In this document: in pieces, positions 61,706 to 64,000 of the stretch
How the letters are laid out: every line of letters starts with the position of its first letter
Numbering within the stretch: position 1 is the first letter of the stretch
Position numbers and translations under genes: made by a program
Assembly (NCBI GenBank): GCA_947561715.1
Contig: OX387204.1
Coordinates: 5,213,001 to 5,277,000, forward strand
Origin: Ascidia mentula
Taxonomy: Eukaryota; Chordata; Ascidiacea; Phlebobranchia; Ascidiidae
Direction of reading: 5' to 3'
DNA length: 64,000 nucleotides
The notes under the pieces: generated by a model
Database searches by the model: none
Seen by the model: only the letters and a program-made list of their open reading frames with translations
What the model was told of the DNA's origin: nothing

Positions 61706-63405
61706 TACCTTCTCCTCTTGAGAAGTTGCTTTTACTTTCCTTTAATTGCTTATAGTGAATTTCATATTGTTTGTAATGTGGGTCTTGTGAATATAGATTC
61801 CAAATGCAGTTGAGCAAGATTGCCATAAACTTACCAGCATAATTTTTCAGTTGCACTTAACCTACCCCTTACCCTGGCCAAATTTGTGCAATTTAGCAAT
61901 AAAACTAATGCAACAGCTTAATGGACCTTTTTCCCAATACGACTTTAGTTTTGGTGGCCGTGAATCGACGAAGGTTTTTGAAGCAAAAAAGCTGGATTAC
62001 GTTTAGGAGTAAAACTGACTTGAAAACAGGGCGTACATATTTGCGCTAAAGAAGTTAAACGATATATTTTTGGAATTTATTAATATTCTAATTCTAAAAC
62101 AGACATTGGCAAATTGCGTCTGGCCCATTGATTGGGTCTTAAATTTGGCTCGCCTGGGATTCATATGAATTAGTGTTACCCAGAAAATTGTTCAGATTGC
62201 AGTTTAGTGTAATTTACTAGACATTTTTTTTGCTTTCCAATAATATAATATAGGTTATTAGTTCATAAAGTGTATAGTGTCCGTCATATTTTTCATAATT
62301 TCTGGCCCGCCAGCCAAAACAGCTGCCCATCCCTGATCTAAGGTAAGGTCGAAAATAGGGTTGCTAGATTTTTATAAATTCTGAGAGCCAAACTTTACCA
62401 AAGCAAATATACAATACAACTCTTAATAAAAAGCTTCGTATAAATTCAGAATAAGTAGCTCTTTCTAGATTTGGAAATCCGGATTTGGATGGATTTTGCT
62501 GCCTAAACCTTGCATCAGAAAAACAAACCACGTTTCAGTTGCATGTTTATTCATAACGACTATACCTGTAGTTGGATTCTTACTTAATTGTATTGTTCTC
62601 TGCAACGTTGCAACATCACATGGGTTATCGCGATTATTGTTGCGCTTATGACGTCACAGTCCATTCCCCTAAAGCTTTGCAAACACATGTCTGGAGCTTT
62701 TTGGATCTTCAGGTTACAAAAATATTACTTTTGTTTTTCATCTAAGCGTTTTGGCCGCTAAGCTGTTAACTATAAACAGCGTTACACCCAAAACAAACGT
62801 CTTCGTGCCATCCGAAACCCTTCACACAATTTATAAAAGCCATATGCTATAAAAAATAGTTACAGGCTGATTCAAAGCGCTGGTGTTGACTACTAAAAAT
62901 GAAGGATGTGCTAAAATATTAAACACTTGTCTACATTCAAAAGACATTTAATCGATTTTTATGTTATTTCGTTGTTTTTGCAATAAAAAATATTTACACA
63001 AATGATAATCTTTTACATCATTGCACTGATGTAAGCAATTATTTAAAATACTAAAACAGTATTCTGTGTTCAAACGCAGGGGTTCAAATAAATTTGTGTT
63101 AAAAAACCATTGGTGCATTACACATTAGGACTCTTTCATGCATGACTTCTGTTTATGCAATGTGTAGTTGTGTAGCATGAGCATGTGGAACTGTAACCGG
63201 TTTTTGTCTCGATCTGTTGTGGGCTATATGTCAGGTGAAATTTCTTTATCATGCATGAGTACATACTGTTATGGTTTGTACGTGCTGTGTTAACAGCACT
63301 ACAGATGTAAAACTATGGAATAAACTTAGAAATGTGTTTATAGATAGACATACAAACGGTTTTTGTATTAAGTTTGTTCAAATTAAGCTCAAGACACTGA
63401 TAAAT
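61706..63405. other. spacer between mutarotase and PEX19
   Basis: 1.7 kb, AT-rich, without recognised genes. Around 62305-62340 the sequence CTGGCCCGCCAGCC followed by CAGCTGCCCATCCCTG looks like the right end of an old hAT (Charlie-like) transposon; its left end was not found. An AATAAA at about 61899 could end the mutarotase mRNA. Confidence 0.4.
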
Positions 63406-64000
63406 ATGGATTCAGATTTAAATGCCCTGTTAGATGATGCCCTTTCGGACTTCGACAAACTAGCAACAAAGAAAAAAACTAAAGAAGAAAATACAAAAGA
63501 AACTGCAAGTACAAGTGCAAGTGCTGGTTTACCCTCTGGTGGCACAGCAAGTTTGCAACCACCAACAGATGTATTTAAAGAGTTTTTCGATGATGATACT
63601 TCAAAGCATTTGCAAGCTGAGTGGCACCAAGCCATTAAAGAACTGAGTGAAGAAAATCCTGAACTAATGAAGGAAATGAAAAAGATGTCAGTTTCCCCTG
63701 GCAATGTAGAGAAGCCTTCTCCAGCCAAACCAGCGAATGCACCAAAACCTGATTTTTCTGAAACTATGAAAACAGCTTTGGAATCGCTTTCTCTTGATGC
63801 AGACCAGCAAGATAATGATGATGAGCTGATTAATGGACTGCTTAACTTTGGTGGTGGTGGCGGCGATGCTGGTAATCCTATGGACATGATGGAAAACCTA
63901 ATGAAAACTATGCTGTCCAAAGAAATGCTGTATCCACCTATGAAAGAAATGTGTAGTCGTTACCCAGACTGGCTGGAAAAAAACTCTTCCGGTTTGCCTG
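63406..64000 (+). CDS. PEX19: PEX19, peroxisomal membrane protein chaperone/receptor (5' part, runs off the edge)
   Basis: Binds newly made peroxisomal membrane proteins in the cytosol and delivers them to PEX3. The first 198 codons are present in one open exon without stop. Seen: MDSDLNALLDDALSDFDKL (the N-terminal PEX3-binding helix), a Ser/Thr/Pro-rich linker, VFKEFFDDDTSKHLQAEW, and the start of the cargo-binding helical domain, MLSKEMLYPPMKEMCSRYP. The farnesylation CaaX box expected at the C-terminus is outside the window. Confidence 0.93.
   Translation, partial: MDSDLNALLDDALSDFDKLATKKKTKEENTKETASTSASAGLPSGGTASLQPPTDVFKEFFDDDTSKHLQAEWHQAIKELSEENPELMKEMKKMSVSPGNVEKPSPAKPANAPKPDFSETMKTALESLSLDADQQDNDDELINGLLNFGGGGGDAGNPMDMMENLMKTMLSKEMLYPPMKEMCSRYPDWLEKNSSGLP

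Noticed and set aside
63378-63920. 180-codon minus-strand frame
   Set aside because: A shadow of the PEX19 exon on the other strand.

Overview
The window looks like ascidian tunicate DNA, most likely Ciona or a close relative. It is AT-rich and compact. The genes are intron-containing with mostly short GT-AG introns, their products resemble chordate proteins, and several have a splice-acceptor-like AG just upstream of the ATG, as expected if a spliced leader is added in trans. The species is inferred, not proven. No retrovirus, Polinton, CRISPR array, rRNA or tRNA was recognised.

Left part (73-26957, minus strand): one giant secreted gel-forming-mucin gene. I could join 53 exons in frame (11,808 nt, 3,936 codons), open at the left edge. 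From the N-terminus: signal peptide, Gln/Ser tract and EGF, three more EGF modules, fibronectin type II, a chitin-binding type 2 (CBM14) module, another EGF, four mini-exons coding an acidic Ser-Gly linker, D1, D2, D'-D3, a short poly-Thr segment, D4, a twice-repeated six-exon cysteine-rich (VWC-like) block, a cystine knot (CTCK), a 17-copy 40-residue Thr-rich array, a WxxW domain, and a Gln-rich coiled-coil-like tail. Having the large mucin array after the cystine knot is the opposite of the usual mucin layout.

Middle (29812-39185, minus): a syntaxin-1-type SNARE gene with two mutually exclusive exons for the C-terminal half of the SNARE motif and three alternative last exons, each with its own membrane anchor. 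About 2.9 kb without recognised genes separates it from the mucin start.

Right part: DBF4 (minus, 41693-43974) and EXOSC2/RRP4 (plus, 44615-46607) are divergent. EXOSC2 converges on a RhoGDI gene (minus, 47092-48377). Then come two intronless MGST3-type genes in tandem (minus, 49705-50945), proteasome ATPase PSMC3 (plus, 52447-55476), a PTDSS1-type phosphatidylserine synthase (plus, 56469-60748), an L-rhamnose mutarotase-family gene (plus, 61255-61705) and the first 198 codons of PEX19 (plus, 63406 to the edge). These are housekeeping genes of unrelated pathways. Small non-autonomous DNA transposons lie among them, including a hAT-type element with a perfect 8-bp target duplication in a PTDSS1 intron.
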